Source: Hymenopus coronatus (lineage: Eukaryota > Arthropoda > Insecta > Mantodea > Hymenopodidae). Taken from it: a stretch of DNA of 64,000 nucleotides. Made by a program: the position numbers and the translations under genes. Below, piece by piece: positions 33,216 through 43,335 of the stretch. Within the stretch, counting starts at the first letter, position 1; each line of letters opens with the position of its first letter. The notes beneath the pieces are model-generated. The model had not been told where the DNA came from. It searched no databases and saw only the letters and a list, made by a program, of their open reading frames with translations. The DNA is taken from the NCBI GenBank assembly GCA_030762935.1, contig CM060880.1:13736501-13800500 (forward strand), read 5' to 3'.

Positions 33216-33696
33216 ATTTTATGTTTTTGGTTTTTATTGCATCACCCGAGAATACTTGCAGAAGGGCCACACATACTCCCACTGTTTTTATGCAATGTAG
33301 GGATATCGACGTTTTGTTGTTGTGGGCCTGATTGCATCTGTCATCTGATGCTTTGATGTTTTATCCATCAAAGTGGTGAATTCTTTAAGAAATGGTAACC
33401 CAGGCTCTATAAAAAGCTGTGTCCGCTAGTGTCGTGCAATGTCCAACTTGAGACAGCAAACCAGGGCGGGGCAACGTGAGCCTGCTGCATATGTAACCTT
33501 CAAAACGTACGAGTGGAGCGTGCAATCTAAAATGCCCGAGCGCGGACAAACTCATTCGAAGCGAAAATTAGCTTACTGGAATGGAAGGCCTTGCTTCATT
33601 TTTGGACGGTCTAATCGAGTAGATGATTCAAAGCTGAGTAAACCCATGTTTACAAAGTACAGCATGATCGGGAATTTGTTCCTATATAGGGATGTT
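33216..33696. other. Unassigned 0.48 kb with TATA-like site
   Basis: Contains CTCTATAAAAAGC at 33409-33421 and an ATG at 33439 opening a 98-codon frame whose last third runs into the next TRE. The protein has no known motif. It could be a chance promoter-like arrangement or a worn gene start. Confidence 0.3.
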
Positions 33697-33699
33697 TAT

Positions 33700-34568
33700 T
33701 ACTTTCTCTACTCGTACTATGTACATAGTGTATAGAGAAGGTATTGTACTCCACCCAAAAACTCTATACCGAGATTTCACCAGAAATACATGCTTTACTG
33801 TCCCCTGTAACCAAAAAAATCATTTTCAGAAAAAGGTCCGTGTGTATCCGTGTGTCCGTGAGTCTGTGAACACGATAACTCAAAAACGAAAAGTCGGTAA
33901 AATACCAAACTTGGTATTTAAGTTTAGTATCTTCCAGGGTTGCTACACGAAGATTTTGAGAAAAATCCCCCCACCGCAAACTACCCTTTACATGGAACTT
34001 TTTTCGAAATTTTTTGTTTTCTTAAAAATGGTTCTAACGATTTTGATTAAAATACCGTATATTAAAGATATTTGCCTGAGAAATAAAATGTATATCTTGA
34101 ATTTTCTGGGAGTAGCTTCTGAAGACTACTTTATTCTGGATGAATTTTACGGAATTTTGCATAATTGCTAAACGGTAAGAGATGGCCAAAAATTTTCCAC
34201 ACAAAAATGTAGAGTACGTTAATACACCCAATTTATGTTATATACATTTTTTCGTGGAGTTGATTGTTTTTGAGATATTCCTTGTTTTTGGTTTAAGCTT
34301 TGAAAAACTTATACTTTTCTCATACAGAAATGTGTCAACTCGTGTCCATACAAACAAAGGAGCTTCAGTCACATAGCAACCAGCTTTTGATTATCACTTT
34401 AACCTATGGTACTCCCTTATTTCGCTTCTACTTACAAGGAAGCAAGTAATAGGGCTATTTCAGCTAATTTTTTTCTCGATTAGCATAAAGTAAATAGAAG
34501 CATTAGATTTTTAACAATAATAAGTTGCAGAGATGTAGAGAAAGTCATGTGAATGGAACACATCAGAT
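33700..34568 (+). mobile_element. TRE copy, full length (reference-quality)
   Basis: Starts TTACTTTCTCTACTCGTAC and ends GGAACACATCAGATTTTT. All body blocks are present: TATACCGAGATTTCACC, GAACACGATAACTCAAAAAC, AACTACCCTTTACATGGAAC, TTGAATTTTCTGGGAGTAGC, TTTTTTCGTGGAGTTGATTG and CCAGCTTTTGATTATCAC. A 159-codon frame (33692-34171) spans the first half, the longest in any copy. Confidence 0.92.
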
Positions 34569-34816
34569 TTTTAATCTATAACATTATGATAATCAAGAAT
34601 TAATTTAAATTCCTTTGGAAGTACACTCTTCACTCTGGTTTATTTCCCTTTGGATATGACACTGTGCAAGAAGGACTCTTTTTTTTTATTAATGTTGAAA
34701 CGTGTATGTGTTATAATGACGTCATTATTTCAAGGTTCATAATTAGCGGCTATTTTTCTACGTTTGTTCCTCAGTTTATATAAAATACGTCTTTGGTAAG
34801 GCCAATACTGAAATAG
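34569..34816. other. Unassigned spacer
   Basis: AT-rich, no repeat recognised. Confidence 0.3.
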
Positions 34817-34912
34817 TGTCGCCCTCCGTGGTGTAATGGTTACCATTCTAACTTCATATACCAAGGTCGCGAGTTCAAACCCGGCGGAAGACGATGGATT
34901 TTTTTCGGAATT
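34817..34912 (+). mobile_element. SINE family A head fragment
   Basis: GTCGCCCTCCGTGGTGTAAT, ACCATTCTAACTTC, B-box CGCGAGTTCAAACCC and GACGATGGATTTTTTTCGG, then truncated. Confidence 0.8.
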
Positions 34913-35242
34913 TTTCCTGACAGTTTATTATTTCATTACAATTTTGCCCACTTCTCCATTCTGTCATGTGAAATAATATTTTTTCTCACAGTTCATTATA
35001 TATTTCATTACAATTTTTAAAATTTTTATGATTATAAAACTCATATTTTGTGAAAAGGGCATATGTACGATATGTATATGCGCAATAATTGCCTGATTTG
35101 TCACATGTAGGGAGTAGTTTATTATTGTAACAAACATGATAGAAAACATGTGTTTGTATGTGCAAACTGGTTATGAAGTCTGTTGTGTCTACCCAAAAGT
35201 TTGTTAGATACGTCCTACAACTTTTGGGGGGGGGGGGGCAGT
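34913..35242. other. AT-rich stretch ending in poly-G
   Basis: Very AT-rich to 35210. A run of 13 G lies at 35226-35238, directly before the long-form family C SINE. Confidence 0.35.
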
Positions 35243-35585
35243 CGGCTTACCCTCCCCTTATGACACCCCCCTAGGACTAACCAGCGGATACCTATGGATC
35301 AGAATCCTTTCGGGGAGCTAACGGCATCAAACCGCAGAATGGAGAACCTGGAACGAGTGGTTGACACGTAGCCAGGAATGAGCGTAAAGAAGTGGATGAT
35401 ATGAAATGCAGGCGAAATGGATGACAAGAAAGGTGATGATGGAGCAATTGGTGGAATGAGTGGCGAAGGAAACCGCGTACAGCAGCGATTTCGTCCACCA
35501 CACATCCCTCATGCAGTCGCTTGGGATCGAACATGGGCCGCCTAGGTGGGAGGCGAGCGCTCTAACCTCGCGGCCACGGCGCCGC
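35243..35585 (-). mobile_element. SINE family C long form
   Basis: Same order as 1160-1513: CGGCTTACCCTCCCC, GGTGATGATGGAGCAATTGG, TCGTCCACCACAC and the head complement CACGGCGCCGCC. Three overlapping minus frames are by-products. Confidence 0.82.
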
Positions 35586-35639
35586 CATGGTTGTTGTTTT
35601 TCTATGCAAGCAGTGCTTAGGTCAAGAGGTAGGCCACCT

Positions 35640-35745
35640 CAGTAGATTAAAGCAACCGGATGGAAAGCGGTTTAAACCTCGGCTAAGTCAAAGGATTTTT
35701 CAGTCTGACTCTATCTTTCTAACTCTTGTCCTATACACTGCTTGT
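35640..35745 (+). mobile_element. Probable SINE family F fragment
   Basis: AAGCAACCGGATGGAAAGCG, GGTTTAAACCTCGGC and AAGGATTTTTCAGTCTGACT parallel the family F copy at 1924-2050. The B-box is damaged. Confidence 0.45.
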
Positions 35746-35751
35746 GTGGAA

Positions 35752-36822
35752 ATAATCTGATGTTCCATTCACATTACTTTCTCTACACAAACTTTCTTTG
35801 CCCGCCCGGGTAGTGTGGTGGTAGAGTGTCTGCCTCACATTCAAAAGGTCGTGAGTTCAAATCTCGCTTAGGGTTAGTTACTTGGATAAGGTTTTTTTCG
35901 GGGTTTTCCCTTATCCTGAGAAGATGAATATCGAGTAGCTTTAAGCTCCATGGACCCCGAGATCATTTGAGCACCATTTCACCAATTTCATTCATCGTCC
36001 GATATGACCAACCAGGTTAAAGGACGTTAAGCTTTAAAAAAAATGTATTTACAGAAGACTATTCTTTTATCTATATCGTGCTAATCGAGTTAAACATTAA
36101 CAAAATTGGTCTTTATTACTCGCTTCCTTACAAATAGGTGTGAAATAAGGGAATGCGCTAGGCTAAAGTGATAGCCAAATCATTTAAAAGCTGATAGTTA
36201 TGTGAAGCAATTGAAATCTGCTTCTCTTTTGCATTCCCGGAACTAAAACAAAAGAGATGAAACGAAAGTTCACTTCCCGGTTTAAGAAGTTTAAAATTTA
36301 AACCAATAACAAGGTATATCTTGGAAACTGTTAACTGAAAAAGAGTATAGGATCGTATGTTTTAATGACGTCCATATATATATATTAATTCTATTTCTTA
36401 CGGCTTGCGGGTTATACAAAAGTCATCAAGAAAGAATAGGTCTTAGAGGTTATTCCTAGAAGATTTAAGATATATATTCCGTTTGTCATGAAATATGTTA
36501 AACATATAGTGTTTTAATTAAAGTCGTGAGAAATGTTTGAGAAGATCAACATTTTTGAAAAATGTTCCACGTAAATGGTAGTTCGTGTCGCATCCTTGGC
36601 AGACACTGAATTTATATACCAAGCTTGGTATTTAACGGACTTCTCTTTTTTGAGATATGCTGTCCCCTCACACATACGGGTGTGTTTCTAAATCCTATGT
36701 TTTTTTGTTCAGGGGGTCTCAAAACATGTATTTCCTGTGAAATCTCGCAATCAAATTTTTGTTGGAATACAATACATGCTCTTATCTATGTATATTGTAC
36801 ATACGTGCTAGAGAAAGTAAAA
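35752..36822 (-). mobile_element. TRE copy split by a SINE
   Basis: Left piece 35752-35797 (AATCTGATGTTCCATTCACA, ACTTTCTCTAC) and right piece 36044-36822, ending GTGCTAGAGAAAGTAAAAC. A family B SINE separates them. The hairpin is the ATGTA...TACAT subtype. Confidence 0.82.
35799..36043 (+). mobile_element. SINE family B, full length
   Basis: GCCCGCCCGGGTAGTGTGGT head, B-box CGTGAGTTCAAATC, GGATAAGGTTTTTTTCGGGG, ATCATTTGAGCACC, ATATGACCAACCAGG and the tail AAAGGACGTTAAGC plus A-run. Inserted in a TRE. Confidence 0.87.
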
Positions 36823-36854
36823 CCACTTTGTCAGTTTGATAGACAAATACTATG

Positions 36855-37722
36855 CAGGATGATTCAAAAATACTTTTACAAAGTTTGGGGATGGATTCCT
36901 GACATCGAGACAAGAAAATAGGTTCATATAAGCAAATGCTTTCAAACGCTTCATTTTCGCGTTATCAATTTATTAATGAAAGTCACCTTCAACGGCTTTC
37001 CAGATCCAACCTAATAATTCCCGTTATTTATGCACTCATTCATAGTGGGGTGTGACCCATTTTACCCTACGGAGTTGGCCTTGTGTTGCCATGTTGTGTA
37101 ATACATCCCCCAGCACGCCTTGCAAGTGCTGTCTATAGGGACGTCATTTAGAACACTCGTTCAGACTTATTAGAAAATGTGCCTCTGCAAATAAGAAGAA
37201 GAAACATGTAGTTAGCTGTAGCATATTTTGGTCTCATTATTCGAAATACACTGGCTGGTGTCTAGCATGACAAGTGGATAGGTAGAGGCGGACCAATTCC
37301 ATGGCCTGCATCTCAATCCTTTAGATTTTTATCTTTTGGGGTAACCTTAAACCATTGGTTTATGCAGCAAACATCCTACATGAAGAAATTCTTAAGCTAC
37401 GTGTCACGTAAACCTGCAAAATCATACGACACTGACTGGGAGTATTTGACATTCCATGCTTCGACAAGTGCATGCGTGTCTAGACGAAAGACATTTGGAT
37501 CATTTGTTATAAGTGATATTTGTCTGGAACACCTGCTAACGAGTTGACAACTTTATAAATAGAATAATGTCACACTTTAAAATGTTTTGATTAATAGAAT
37601 TTTAAATCTCAATAAATCGAGAACGAAGAGTTTTAGGAGATATGTTTATATGAACATTTTATCTTGTTTTGATGTAAGGAACCTGTTCACAAAGTTTGTA
37701 AAAACATTTTTGAATCATTCTG
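36855..37722 (+). mobile_element. Decayed Tc1/mariner-superfamily element with TIRs
   Basis: Terminal inverted repeats of about 33 bp start CAGGATGATTCAAAAATAC on the left and, complemented, CAGAATGATTCAAAAATG on the right. Inside, near 37284-37360, frames give a GRGGPIPWP-like and a PLDFYLLG-like segment. This corresponds to the R-G-G-P...S-P-D-L-T-P-L-D-F-F-L-W-G block of a common insect DDE transposase. At 868 bp it is shortened and lacks an intact frame. The target duplication is not clear. The 61-codon frame at 37362 is not intact transposase. Confidence 0.7.
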
Positions 37723-38334
37723 TATAAACTGGGTTGTTATGGAGAATGCATTTCTAGGTGTACTGTTTGTGAGAAAACGGACGATGTTCATTTTTGAAAC
37801 TGAGAACTTAAATGGGATGTCCTGTTAATGCAGTAGGCCATTAATTAAAGGCTTGCAGAAGCAGTTGGGGTAGGACGTTCATAGTAAATCCTGGGAGTAA
37901 CTTACCCTTGGGATTAGAGCTGAAAGAAAGGAAGGAAGACGAATCTGTGACTGAGACGAAACTGCGTTGAAATTTAAAGCGCTACAAACACATCCAGGAA
38001 AAACGTTACTCTGAGAAGATTGTTCCTAGCCAATCAGTCAACTGTCTGGACAGGAAAAACAAACACACAGCAATACAACATGAGTGAATCAAATACACCT
38101 TTTATTTCCAAACAAACATGCAACAGAATTCTTGGTGTTATTTTTAAAAACTATGTAGGAAAAAAGCTCTCCAACTATTTCTTTTTAATGGGGATAAAGA
38201 ATAGCAGAAGTTACACAATTGGTTGTAGCCATCAAAGGTATGTACAAGTTGAGGCTGTTGTCGGAGTTTTAAAGTACGGTCGCTATGAGATAACTTTTTT
38301 TTTTTTAACCATTTTAACTCTATTGTACATTTAA
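37723..38334. other. Unassigned 0.6 kb
   Basis: Includes a 104-codon plus frame (38020-38334), AT-rich and without known motifs. No repeat recognised. Confidence 0.3.
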
Positions 38335-38695
38335 TACATTAGTTATGCTCAGTACATGGCAACAACTTAACTTGAAACATAACAAGGACCCTATCCGATG
38401 ACAGGCCTTATAATTAATTTACGTTGTCAGGTCTGAAAGATGCTTTCTTTTTAATCTTCTGTCTCTTCGAGCTGCTGGCAGGTGTTGAGGAATCGTGTTC
38501 AGTGATGTATTAGAATGGTTGACGAACTTGTTGTAGAGCTTCATATAGCAGTCTTGCAGGACAGTAGGTACTCGTGGTATCTGAAGATCCTGGTGGATGG
38601 TTGTGCTGCGGACATACCATGGTGCAGTTACTATGAGTCGAAGGAAACGATTTTGAAGAGTCTGTATTCTATATGAGATTGCTGGAGTCGCATTC
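38335..38695 (-). mobile_element. Jockey-like LINE 3' end
   Basis: The minus strand encodes QTLQNRFLRLIVTAPWYVRS followed by IHQDLQIPRV and KLYNKFVNHSNTSLN, ending at the stop 38419-38421. The order L-Q-N-K-x-L-R...A-P-W-Y-V-R-N...I-H-x-D-L is the C-terminus of Jockey-clade ORF2. The frame from 38695 to the stop is open but lacks everything upstream, so this is a 5'-truncated copy. The 3' UTR runs to about 38335. Confidence 0.8.
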
Positions 38696-38809
38696 TGTTA
38701 CTGACAGAGAGAGAGAATAATGGCGACGTAATAATAAAAGGTGTCTTGAATATAAAAATTATAATGAAATTTTAGTAGAAGTAGTAAATATCACACAAAT
38801 TTTACATAG

Positions 38810-39165
38810 ATTTTAATTTAACGAGATCTACATATGTTTTATCTTTACAGTTTATCACATTGTACAAAATTATATAAAACACATTCCAAACGAAGGGAAC
38901 TCGAAGGTAATTTACATAAAATTAGAAATATACACTTTAGTATGCAAAGATCTTATTCATAGGTATTTTATCAAAAATAGTTAAACGACTTTTGAGAAAG
39001 CAATGAATAACAAAACTGTTCTGTAGAGAACATGAGTGGGGTTTGCTTAAAAATCTTCGTGTCGCAACCCTGGCAGATACTGAACTTATACCTGATTGTG
39101 GTATTTATCCGAAATTTCGTTTGAGTACTCACACACACAGAGGATATATTTTTTTAACAATCCCT
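38810..39165 (-). mobile_element. TRE copy, diverged
   Basis: TTTAACGAGATCTACATATG, TCAAAAATAGTTAAACGAC and AAAATCTTCGTGTCGCAACC match the TRE body with much more substitution than other copies, indicating an old insertion. Confidence 0.65.
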
Positions 39166-39224
39166 GTGCTTATAGTAGGTAACCAGAGGATCCGTACTTT
39201 AGGCTGTGGTCTAGGGCAGCAATC

Positions 39225-39793
39225 TCTGGTTCCCAAGGTCGCAGGTTAAACCCCAGCAGAGGACGATGCATTTTTTTTTTGGGCTTAAAAATCCTTAGCA
39301 TGGCTTGCTTTGGGAGGAAAGTAAGCCGGTCCCATCCCAGAGGCCTCTTGATGAAAAACTAAGCGGTCTTTCACACCCAGTATAGAATAACTTCATGGCA
39401 CGACAGCTCATGGGTAACCTTGGCCTACCGCCCGGCCGCTGCGTCCCCCATCTCGATCCACTACAGACGTCATGGATGGAGTGCAGTATTGGAGGGTGAG
39501 ACGTGGTCAGCGCCTCGAGTCCCCCCGGCCGGTTAATGCGGTCCTCATGACCTGGAGCCGCTACTTCTCCATCAAGTAGCTCCTCAATTGGCCCCCCAGG
39601 AACCTTACGAGGCTGAGTGCACCCCGGGCCAGGTCTCCCAGCGGGGGGAAAATCCCCACGCCGGCACTGGGGATCGAACCCAAGTCTCCCGCTTGGTAAG
39701 CAGCAACGCTACCACCGCGCTAAGGAGACGACCACCCAGTATAGAATTGGACGCTGAGAACCGCAGCAGTTAAAGAGCGTCCATAAATAAAAC
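39225..39793 (+). mobile_element. SINE family A copy split by another SINE
   Basis: Left piece: CCCAAGGTCGCAGGTTAAAC, GAGGACGATGCATTTTTT and AACTAAGCGGTCTTTCACAC to 39388. Right piece: CACCCAGTATAGAATTGG and AGCAGTTAAAGAGCGTCC from 39733. The tRNA-like head is eroded. Confidence 0.8.
39389..39732 (-). mobile_element. tRNA-derived SINE, family H, with 15-bp TSD
   Basis: A GC-rich 344-bp insert. On the minus strand the head TCGTCTCCTTAGCGCGGTGG with B-box TTGGGTTCGATCCCC is followed by CAGTGCCGGCGTGGGGATT. CACCCAGTATAGAAT is duplicated at 39374-39388 and 39733-39747. Its base composition is very unlike the flanks. No other copy was seen here. Confidence 0.85.
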
Positions 39794-39966
39794 TCGGTTC
39801 AATAAAAACATAATATAAAAGGAGTGTGCTTATTTAAGAGCATGCAAATCAATTCCAGAACTCGAATACTTATATTAATGGAAAGCTCAGAATAGAATGA
39901 TTAATAAATAAAATGTCAGGTAGGTTCTTTTTATGCTTTTCCTCTTATGGCGCACAAACTCACCAC

Positions 39967-41077
39967 TTTTACTTTCTCTATACGTACTGTATTCATAGTG
40001 TATAGAGAAGGTATTGTATTGCACCCAAAAATTCGATACCGAGATTTCACCGGAAATATATGTTTTGAGACCCCCTTAATAAAAAAAAAAAGCATTTTTA
40101 GAAAAATGTCCGTGTGTGTATCTGTCTGTCTATCGTGTGTATGTGTGTGTCTGTGGGCAGCATAGCTCAAAAGCGAAAAGACCGTTAAATACCAAACTTG
40201 GTATTTAAATTTGCTATTGTCCAAGGATGCGACACGAAGATTTTCAAAGAAATTCTCCCACCCCAAGCTACCCTTTACATGGAACTTTTTTCGAAATGTT
40301 TGATTTTCTTAAAAATGGCTATAACGATTTTGATTAAAATGTCGTATATTAAACATATTTAATGACAAATAGAATGTATATCTTGAATTTTCTGGGAATA
40401 GCCTCTGAAGACTACTTTATTCTGGAATTCTGCATAACTGCTAAACGGTAAGAGATGGACAAAAACTTACCACACAAAAAATACAGAGCACATTAAAACA
40501 CACAATTTATGTTATATACATTTTTTTCCGTGGAGTTGGTCGTTTTCGTGATATTCCTTGTTTTGGTTTCAGCTTTGAAAAACTTATGCAGGAATTTGTC
40601 AATTCCTGTCCATACAAAGGAAGCAGTCACATAGCAACCAGCGTTTGACTGTCACTTTAACTTATGGTGCTCCTTTATTTCGCTTCTGCTTACAAGGAAG
40701 CAAGTAATAAGACTATTTCTGCCCACCTGGGTAGTGTGGTAGTAGCGTGTCTGCCTCACATTCAAAAGCTCGTGAGTTCGAATCTCCCTTAGGTTAAGTT
40801 ACCCGGATAAGGTTTTTTCGGGGTTTTCCCTTATCCTGAGTAGATGAATGTCGAATAACTTTAAGCTCCATGGGCCCCGAGATCATTTGAGCATCATATT
40901 TCATCAATTTCACTCGTCCGATATGACCAACCAGGTTAAACTACCATAAAAAAAAGAAGAAAAGGACTTTCTGCTAATTGTTTCTGGATTAGCATGAAGT
41001 AAATAGAAGCATAAGCTTTTAAACAATAATTTGTTGCAGAGATGTATAGAAAGTCATGTGAATGGAATACATCAGAT
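39967..41077 (+). mobile_element. TRE copy split by a SINE
   Basis: Starts TTTACTTTCTCTATACGTAC, runs intact to AATAAGACTATTTCTG (40720), resumes near 40964 with GGACTTTCTGCTAATTG and ends GGAATACATCAGATTTTTC. GT tract at 40111-40151. Confidence 0.88.
40721..40963 (+). mobile_element. SINE family B, full length
   Basis: GCCCACCTGGGTAGTGTGGT head, B-box CGTGAGTTCGAATC, GGATAAGGTTTTTTCGGGG and GACCAACCAGGTTAAAC, then A-rich. Inserted in the 3' part of a TRE at an ACT(AT)TTCTGC site. Confidence 0.87.
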
Positions 41078-41269
41078 TTTTCATTGTGTAGAAAATTTCG
41101 TGGAGCACAAGTTTTCTCAGCGTTCAGAAACAAATAAAATCGTCATTCTATAAAGTCCGTTTAGTTTATGAAATATTCGATGTGGAAGAGTCTTTTTGAG
41201 AAAATAAGAAACGTTCTGAGAAATTGTCTAAATCGTGTTGTAGTTTTATTCCTAAAACGTTTTATGATG

Positions 41270-41420
41270 GGGCGGCTGTACAGGGGACTGTATGTGGTAT
41301 TTGTGGTGAACAAAGCGGCGTCTAGGCCAGTTTTCTTCAGATTCTCCGGTTTCGCCCTCCATTCATTCCGCCTCCTCCTACATAATCACCATTCCTTTCC
41401 TCCGTCTTTTCAATCCTCTT
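41270..41420 (+). mobile_element. SINE family C long-form fragment
   Basis: GGTATTTGTGGTGAACAAAG, CAGATTCTCCGGTTTCGCCC and CTACATAATCACCATTCC match the middle of the long form. Head and tail are missing. Confidence 0.6.
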
Positions 41421-41807
41421 AAACTTGCTTCAGATGGCGCAGTTATTATTCGAAAAACAGTTGGAATATTTGGAAAGCGGTTAACTGTTCTAAGAAACAT
41501 ATTTCACATCAATGTTTTAGCGCATGTTTTCAAGTCGGTTTAGTAAAGATATTAATATTGCGTGAGTAGATGTTCCTCTTTAAGAGCCAGAAAGAGTCGC
41601 TGCCGCTGTCTTGGCTCGAACTGCCGGCCGAGTTTGACAGCACTAGATCTATTAGTGCTACACGCGCTACTGGCGACGCCCAGGAACCCATAACACCCCC
41701 TTGCAATCCTCAAACAAAATTAAACTTCTGCACTTAAGAGCTACACTTTTACAATAACTGTTGTTATTTACGCACTAAAAATTATCGCAATCTGCACTAC
41801 ACCGCCT
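41421..41807. other. Unassigned 0.39 kb
   Basis: No recognised repeat. The stretch near 41610-41690 has a weak tRNA-like look (CTCGAACTGCCGGCC) without a clear second box. Confidence 0.3.
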
Positions 41808-42082
41808 CTTTTTTTTTTTTTTTTTAAATTGTTTCATTTATAGAGCCCCCTTTAACATCTAAGGTCATATCGAGGGCTTTGTACATGAAACAACTCGTTG
41901 TCTGTAGGTTCTTTACGTTGGGTTTATCGTTTTTATTTTCCTCAAACACACATAGATACTTCCAGACTCTGTGGGGAATAGGGAATAATTCTGGTTAAAG
42001 AAAAATCTCCCGCCCCAACCAGGAATCGAATCCCGGACTACCGGGTGAGAAGTCAGCTCGCTGACCACTCGACCACGCAGGC
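41808..42082 (-). mobile_element. SINE family E, full length
   Basis: T-run 41809-41825 (poly-A tail), AACATCTAAGGTCATATCG, GAAACAACTCGTTGTCTG and the head complement CCAGGAATCGAATCCCGG...CTCGACCACGCAGGC. Confidence 0.87.
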
Positions 42083-42189
42083 AATCTTGATTTCTTTTAA
42101 ATCCCTAATATGATTCACATATCTTATATGCAGGTAACAATACCAGCAATTAAGTAAAGATTTATATAACTTGCTCAAACTTTTATCAT

Positions 42190-42480
42190 CTACTACTTTC
42201 TCTACTGCATATAGTAGGATAGGATAGGAGGGGATTCGGCTCCGAACCTGAGATAATTGTACCTACAACCCACGATGGGCCGCCCCCGGGAGGGAAGGAT
42301 GAGGTGAATAGACATACCAGGAGTCCGGAACCAGGAGCGACGGCACAGTAATAACAACGGCCGTAGTTTGCAGATAAAAGAGCCTTGACAGTCGGACAGG
42401 CAGACCGAGAATCCCGCCCCGGCAACACGCCGAAGTCGGAGGAGGGAGATCATTAAATTACTGTAAAATTCTATGTAAAT
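42190..42480. other. Solo TRE hairpin end plus GC-rich stretch
   Basis: 42192-42212 carries CTACTTTCTCTACTGC and a palindrome arm only. 42220-42445 is much GC-richer (CCGCCCCCGGGAGGG, CGGACAGGCAGACCG, CCGCCCCGGCAACACG) and matches no family I know. It could be an old SINE or a regulatory stretch. Confidence 0.35.
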
Positions 42481-42483
42481 GTT

Positions 42484-43045
42484 CCCGTTTACATAGAAAC
42501 AAAATCGAACATTTTGATTTTCTCAAAAATGGCCCTAATGATTTTGACTAAAATACCGTATATTAAAGATATTTATATGTCATTTAAAATGTATATCTTG
42601 AATTTTCTGGGAATGACCTCTGAATGAATTTTGCTGAATTTTGCGTAACTGGTAAACCGTAACAGATACAAAAATTTTTCTTCCCCCCCAAAAAATGTAG
42701 ATCACGCTAAAACACACAATTTATGTCATATACGTTTTTTTCGTTGAATTTGCCATTTCAGAGATATTTTTCATTTTATTTGTTTCAGATGTAAAATACT
42801 TCAACTTTTTTCACACGGAAAGTTGTAAACTCCTGGCCCTGCATAAAAATGGTTTTCATCTACATGGCAACCGGGTTTTAAGAGATTTGACTATCGTTTT
42901 AGCCTAGTGTTTCCCTTCTACTTACAAGGAAGCAAGTAATTAAGACAATTTCTGCTAATGTTTATCTCGATTATCATAAAGTAGATAGAAGAATATGCTT
43001 TTTAACAATAATTTGTTATAGCGATGTAGAGAAAGTCATGTGATT
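42484..43045 (+). mobile_element. TRE 3' two-thirds
   Basis: From TACATAGAAACAAAATCG through TTGAATTTTCTGGGAATGAC to GATGTAGAGAAAGTCATGTG, joining directly to an opposite-strand TRE piece. Confidence 0.8.
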
Positions 43046-43049
43046 TTTT

Positions 43050-43240
43050 TAAAGTAGGCTGTCCACACATACACACCGAGCGCGCGGACCCTTTTGTAAA
43101 TATGCTTTTTTATTTATTTATTTGGATTCCGACTACCCTAAAACATGTGTTTCCGGTGTAATCTCGTATATAAATTTTAGTTGGAATGCAATACTTTATC
43201 TGCTATGTACATTGTACATACGTGCTAGAGAAAGTAAAAG
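43050..43240 (-). mobile_element. TRE 5' fragment in inverted arrangement
   Basis: AGTAGGCTGTCCACACATAC, AAAACATGTGTTTCCGGTG and GTGCTAGAGAAAGTAAAAGC. With the preceding piece it forms a tail-to-tail composite. Confidence 0.8.
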
Positions 43241-43255
43241 CAGCAGTTTAGAACC

Positions 43256-43335
43256 CCCCTCTCTCTCTCTCTCTTTCTCTCTCCCTCCCCCGCTCTCTCT
43301 CTCTCTCTGTATGTGGGTGTCTGTCTGTCTGTTCG
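43256..43335. repeat. (CT)n microsatellite
   Basis: CT-rich simple repeat with CCCTCCCCC interruptions, followed by TGTCTGTCTGTC. It lies directly next to a TRE terminus. Confidence 0.9.

Noticed and set aside
33692..34171. 159-codon protein gene
   Set aside because: Lies almost entirely in a TRE, includes the GT tract, and the equivalent frame is broken in many copies. Kept only as a finding to test.
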